Origin: Chloroflexota bacterium
GTDB lineage: Bacteria > Chloroflexota > Dormibacteria > Dormibacterales > Dormibacteraceae
Assembly (NCBI GenBank): GCA_005880525.1
Contig: VBFW01000030.1
Coordinates: 1 to 10,029 of the forward strand
Length of the DNA: 10,029 bases
Reading direction: 5' to 3'
Positions 6,762-10,029 of the stretch are shown piece after piece. Both the position numbers and the translations under genes were made by a program. The notes under the pieces were generated by a model. The model saw only the letters and a list, made by a program, of their open reading frames with translations. It was not told where the DNA came from and ran no database searches. Numbering within the stretch: the stretch's first letter is position 1; each line of letters opens with the position of its first letter.

Positions 6762-7837
6762 ACGGAAGTTTCACGAAGCGACCGGCGCAGGTAGGCGATG
6801 CTCAAAGTGCTGCGGCCGCCGAAGAAGTCGATGACGCCGCGCGGTGCGAAGACCACGACCAGCATCAGCAGTACGCCAAGCACCACCTGAGCGAGCACAG
6901 GCATCGCATCGTCGGGCACGAACGGGATCTGGAGGGTGATTGGGAGGCTGCCGCTCAGGAACTGGATCAGCAGCTGCAGCACCACGGCTCCGGCGGCGGG
7001 GCCGAAGACGGTACCGGTCCCCCCGAGCAGAGCCATCAGGATCATCTCGACGTTGTAGCCGATTGGAAAGGAGTTCTCCTGGTCGACGAACACGTTCCAC
7101 TGTGCGAACACGCCGCCCGCCAATCCGGTCAGCGTCGCCGCGAGCGCGAATGCGGCCACTTTGTAAGCGGTCGTGTTTACTCCGATCACAGCGGCGGCCT
7201 CTTCGTTCTCGCGAATCGCGATCAGCCCGTAACCAAAGCGGCTGCGCAAGACCGCCCAGGTGACCCCGATCGCGACGGCCGCCGCCGCGAGCATGAGATA
7301 GAAGAAGTAGAGATCACGGTTGGGAACTGCGAGGATCGGCAAGAAAAGTCCGCTGGCGCCCCCGAACAGCGGCTCGCCACGAAAGTCGACATTCTGGACG
7401 AGCTCGCCCACAGCAACTCCCACCCCAAGACTCGCGACGGCGAAGTAGTGGCCACGCAATCTAAGTAGCGGAAGGCCGATCAGCACCGCAAATACGGCAG
7501 CGGCGGCGGGGGCGAGGGGCAGCGCGAGCAGAAACGGCCACCTCGCTTTGGTGATCAACATCCCGACGGTGTAGGCGCCGATGCCGAAGAAGGCTACGTT
7601 GCCGAAGGCGGCATACCCGGTGAGCCCGCCGATGATGTTCCACGCCGAAGCCATGACGACGAACATCGCAGTGATGGTGGCGAGCCGGAACCAGAGCTTG
7701 TCGGTGAGCAGCGGCATGCCGAGCGACTGCAGCACGTCCAGCGAGGAGAGCGGGGCGAGCACGGCGTAGGCAAGCACCGCCATCGCCAGGGCGGTGAAGA
7801 CGCGATTCCAAATCCGCGAGGCGGGCATCCCGATCAT
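6758..7837 (-). CDS. livM: Branched-chain-type amino-acid ABC transporter permease LivM
   Basis: 359 residues from ATG 7837, overlapping the livH stop by 4 bp (ATGA), to TGA 6758. It is an inner-membrane subunit that forms the channel with LivH. Seen: an N-terminal helix at about 12-30, then about eight further hydrophobic segments. The hallmark G-L-T-G-Y-A-A-F-G-N-V-A-F-F-G-I-G-A-Y lies at about 70-88, L-R-L-R-G-H-Y-F-A-V-A-S-L-G at about 125-138, the R-E-N-E-E-A-A loop that contacts the ATPases near 205-211, and G-G-T-G-T-V-F-G-P near 273-281, followed by a final helix and V-F-A-P-R-G. The length is slightly above the common ~320 because of the N-terminal helix and tail. Confidence 0.94.
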   Translation of the reverse strand: MIGMPASRIWNRVFTALAMAVLAYAVLAPLSSLDVLQSLGMPLLTDKLWFRLATITAMFVVMASAWNIIGGLTGYAAFGNVAFFGIGAYTVGMLITKARWPFLLALPLAPAAAAVFAVLIGLPLLRLRGHYFAVASLGVGVAVGELVQNVDFRGEPLFGGASGLFLPILAVPNRDLYFFYLMLAAAAVAIGVTWAVLRSRFGYGLIAIRENEEAAAVIGVNTTAYKVAAFALAATLTGLAGGVFAQWNVFVDQENSFPIGYNVEMILMALLGGTGTVFGPAAGAVVLQLLIQFLSGSLPITLQIPFVPDDAMPVLAQVVLGVLLMLVVVFAPRGVIDFFGGRSTLSIAYLRRSLRETSV

Positions 7838-8703
7838 CGGAGGCGGCCCATCAAGCCCTGGGGCCGGGTTACCAGGATCAGCACCATGACGCCAAACGCG
7901 ATCGCGTTGGCGAACACGGACCCTGAGCCCGGGATCGACTGGCCGAACGCCTCGACCAGCCCGAAGACGAGACCACCTACGACCGTGGCGCTCACGCGAC
8001 CGAGTCCACCCAGGATGACGACGACGAAGGCCTGCAGTGTGTACGGCTCGCCGGCAGTCGGCGTGATCGCCTGAATCATGGCGATCATTCCCCCTGCGAC
8101 GCCGGCGACCGCCGCGCCGAGGCCGAAGGTGACCGCGTACGCGTGGCGCAGGTCGATGCCGACCAGCTGCGCCGCGTCACGGTCCGAGCCCACCGCCTGG
8201 ATGGCCAGTCCGACGCGGGTGCGACTGAGCAGAATCGCCAGCAAGGCCGCCATCACAAGGGCGATGGCGAGCGCCGCCAGGCGGATGTATGGGATGACGA
8301 GGCCGCCGAGCTCCAGGCCTGCGCCGGAGTAGGCGGTGGTGACCGAGCGGAAGTCGGACTTGAAGATCAGTAGTAGGACGTTGACCGCGATCAGGTTCAG
8401 ACCGAAGGTCAACAAGAAGGTGAATAGAAGGGGGGCACGAATGATTCGGTTGATCACCCCGCGCTGGACGGCGTATCCGAGGACGAAGAGCGCGATGGCG
8501 TCGATAGGCAAAGTGAGAAACGGATCCACGCCCCAGGCGGCGAACATCTGCCACGTCAGATACGCACCGATGATCACCAGCGCCCCATGCGCGAGGTTCA
8601 CGATGTTGAGGACGCCCCAGACCAGGCCAAAGCCGACTCCCACCGCCGCATAGATCCCACCGGCCAGCAGGCCGATGAGCACCAGCTGAGCGAGGGCGGC
8701 CAA
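7834..8703 (-). CDS. livH: Branched-chain-type amino-acid ABC transporter permease LivH
   Basis: 289 residues, typical for LivH, from TTG 8703 to TGA 7834. The TTG is 14 bp after the livK stop; no strong Shine-Dalgarno is seen. An in-frame GTG at 8682 (residue 8, in A-Q-L-V-L-I-G) is an alternative start. Seen: about eight hydrophobic helices; V-L-N-I-V-N-L-A-H-G-A (32-42) and I-I-G-A-Y, which are LivH hallmarks; G-L-A-I-Q-A-V-G-S-D-R-D-A-A-Q-L-V-G-I at about 166-184, the cytoplasmic coupling loop; and V-V-I-L-G-G-L-G-R-V near 229-238. It pairs with LivM in the membrane. A rare TTG start without a strong binding site suggests translation coupled to livK. Confidence 0.94.
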   Translation of the reverse strand: MAALAQLVLIGLLAGGIYAAVGVGFGLVWGVLNIVNLAHGALVIIGAYLTWQMFAAWGVDPFLTLPIDAIALFVLGYAVQRGVINRIIRAPLLFTFLLTFGLNLIAVNVLLLIFKSDFRSVTTAYSGAGLELGGLVIPYIRLAALAIALVMAALLAILLSRTRVGLAIQAVGSDRDAAQLVGIDLRHAYAVTFGLGAAVAGVAGGMIAMIQAITPTAGEPYTLQAFVVVILGGLGRVSATVVGGLVFGLVEAFGQSIPGSGSVFANAIAFGVMVLILVTRPQGLMGRLR

Positions 8704-8717
8704 CCGCTAGCCGGACA

Positions 8718-9944
8718 TCAGCGCTGGTCCCACCCCGGCGTTGGGTACATCGCCTGCTTGTCGGCGACGTCGGCGGGGAAGACGGTGTGGTGCTGGCCGT
8801 TCTGGATCTGCTCGACCACCATTGGCTTGTAGACGTTGATGCCGCGGCTATCGAACTTGATCTTGCCGTAGAACGTCGTCACGTCCAGGGCCGCCAGTGC
8901 GTCACGGACCTTTTTGGGATCCAGGGATTTCGCGTTCTCGATCGCGCGCTGCAACGCGAGGCAGGCCGCGGTCGACTCCGCGACGTGGTAGTCCGGGGCG
9001 CCCTCGCTCGGGTATTTCGCCCTGTAGGCAGCGACGTAGTCCGCCACCGAGAGGTAGAAGTCCGCCGTGTACTTGACCTGCGGCGTCCACTGTGACCCGT
9101 CGTAGACGTAGTCCGCGTCCTTGCCCAGAGACGTGATGAAGTCAGGCGTGGAGGGGCCGACGGAGTAGGCGAATATCTTGGCGTTCAGCTTCTGCTCCTT
9201 GGCCGCCTTGTTGATCGCTATCGCCTCGGCCAGATGCCCTGAATTGAGCAGGATGTCGGGGTTGGCAGCTTTCGCCGCCTGGACCTCGGCGGTCAGCGCG
9301 GTGGCCCCGTTCTTGTACTTCTTGTAGAGAACCACCTGCATGCCCTTGGTGGGTGCATAGTCGATGATGCCCTGGGCGACCTCGAGGCTGAAGTTGTCGT
9401 CCGCGCTCAGCATCGCGATCGTCGTGGGTTTCGGGTTGAGCGTCGCCGCCATGTCGAGCACGCCCTGGAGGTACTTGTTCGCCGGGCTGAGCACGCCAAA
9501 CGTGTACTTGTAGCCCTGGTTGAAGATCGACTGGGCCGCGCCGTTGGCCTCCACCATCGGGATCTGGTTCTGCTCTGCAATCGCGGCGTCGGTGGCCGTG
9601 GCCGCGCTTCCGTACGGACCGAGCAGGAAGTTCGCCTTGTCCTCGGTGATGAGCTTCTGCATCAGGACCGCTGACTGGTTGGCAGTGCTCGTGTCGTCGT
9701 AATACTTGATGGTCACAGGATGCTTGGTCCCGTTGACGTTGATGCCTCCCTGCTTGTTGATCCAGTCAAGCCAGAGGTCGTAGCCCTGCTTGGTCAGGGC
9801 CGACTCTTTGGTGAGCGATCCGGTCAGGCCGAGTGGGGCTCCCAGGACGATAGTGGAGCCGGTGGCCCCCTGGTTCGAGGAGCTACCGCACGCAAGGGCG
9901 ACCACGCCCGCCACTGCCAGCAACGTCAAAATCCGCGTCTTCAT
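8718..9944 (-). CDS. livK: Branched-chain-type amino-acid ABC transporter substrate-binding lipoprotein LivK
   Basis: 408 residues from ATG 9944 to TGA 8718; first gene of the operon. It captures the substrate outside the membrane and delivers it to LivH/LivM. Seen: a signal peptide (M-K-T-R then a hydrophobic core 5-18) ending at A-L-A-C with Cys 19, a lipobox-like site followed by a Ser/Gly-rich linker, so a membrane-tethered lipoprotein. The mature part is a type I periplasmic-binding fold: I-V-L-G-A-P-L-G-L-T-G-S at 32-43, Y-D-D-T-S-T-A near 82-88, L-G-P-Y-G-S-A-A-T (108-116), M-V-E-A-N-G-A near 130-136. The length is normal for the family. The ligand cannot be read from the sequence: Leu/Ile/Val-type binding proteins also include members for other amino acids, amides, urea and aromatic acids. 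Confidence 0.93.
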   Translation of the reverse strand: MKTRILTLLAVAGVVALACGSSSNQGATGSTIVLGAPLGLTGSLTKESALTKQGYDLWLDWINKQGGINVNGTKHPVTIKYYDDTSTANQSAVLMQKLITEDKANFLLGPYGSAATATDAAIAEQNQIPMVEANGAAQSIFNQGYKYTFGVLSPANKYLQGVLDMAATLNPKPTTIAMLSADDNFSLEVAQGIIDYAPTKGMQVVLYKKYKNGATALTAEVQAAKAANPDILLNSGHLAEAIAINKAAKEQKLNAKIFAYSVGPSTPDFITSLGKDADYVYDGSQWTPQVKYTADFYLSVADYVAAYRAKYPSEGAPDYHVAESTAACLALQRAIENAKSLDPKKVRDALAALDVTTFYGKIKFDSRGINVYKPMVVEQIQNGQHHTVFPADVADKQAMYPTPGWDQR

Positions 9945-9950
9945 GCAGAT

Positions 9951-9957
9951 TCCCCCC
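9951..9957 (-). promoter_or_regulatory. G-rich ribosome binding site of livK
   Basis: Minus-strand GGGGGGA ends 6 nt before ATG 9944. It is purine-only and correctly spaced, though not a canonical GGAGG. Confidence 0.55.
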
Positions 9958-9982
9958 GTTCAGCCCGGCTTGCCAGCCTCAT

Positions 9983-9988
9983 CTTATA
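9983..9988 (-). promoter_or_regulatory. Possible -10 element of the liv operon
   Basis: Minus-strand TATAAG (5 of 6 match to TATAAT) lies about 39 bp upstream of ATG 9944, a plausible position for a promoter with a short leader. No convincing -35 hexamer is found at 16-18 bp, so this is a weak call. The remaining sequence 9958-10029 holds no gene I can support. Confidence 0.3.
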
Positions 9989-10029
9989 TCCGCCAAGATC
10001 CCTCGTCCTGCGCACGGTATAGCGGACGC

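Noticed and set aside
3543..9944. Liv operon and GTPases as one functional system.
   Set aside because: They are co-directional, but a 77-bp gap separates them and no known pathway links them; adjacency alone does not support a joint system.
1..10029. Mobile elements, CRISPR arrays, phage genes or a defence island.
   Set aside because: No transposase, integrase, regularly spaced repeats or toxin-antitoxin-like pair could be found by reading; all long regions are explained by metabolic, transport and GTPase genes.

Overview
The window is GC-rich bacterial DNA with short gaps, GTG/TTG starts and many stop/start overlaps. It looks like a chromosomal segment from a high-GC bacterium. A lipoprotein-type solute-binding protein and a tandem pair of dynamin-like membrane GTPases suggest an actinobacterial, Chloroflexota-like or Dormibacterota-like lineage. 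That placement is an inference, because there is no rRNA or other marker gene here. I see no mobile element, CRISPR array, tRNA or rRNA.

Left part, plus strand (1-1925). The window opens inside a gamma-glutamyltransferase-family gene; its complete small (catalytic) subunit region is present. It is followed, after a good Shine-Dalgarno, by a 3-hydroxyacyl-CoA dehydrogenase gene that appears broken. The NAD-binding half and the C-terminal half are both recognisable but in different frames, and about 48 codons carrying the catalytic Glu are missing between them. A small two-membrane-helix protein of unknown function follows directly.

Junction (1922-1954). The plus-strand and minus-strand genes converge on a perfect 11-bp inverted repeat with an 11-nt loop. 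The stop codons of both genes lie inside its arms.

Right part, minus strand (9944 down to 1951). A complete high-affinity branched-chain-type amino-acid ABC transporter is encoded in the order LivK (binding lipoprotein), LivH and LivM (permeases), LivG and LivF (ATPases), with overlaps of 4-11 bp between the last four genes. After a 77-bp gap come two GTPases overlapping by 4 bp, each with a GTPase domain at the N-terminus and hydrophobic segments at the C-terminus. A weak promoter-like sequence and a G-rich ribosome binding site precede LivK.

Functionally, the Liv system would import an amino acid or related amide/carboxylate. The GTPases are probably membrane-remodelling or membrane-associated NTPases, and their co-direction with the Liv operon may be incidental. 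The most unusual items are the deletion-carrying dehydrogenase, the shared stop-codon hairpin, and the paired GTPases that both carry an Asp in place of Gly in the G3 motif.
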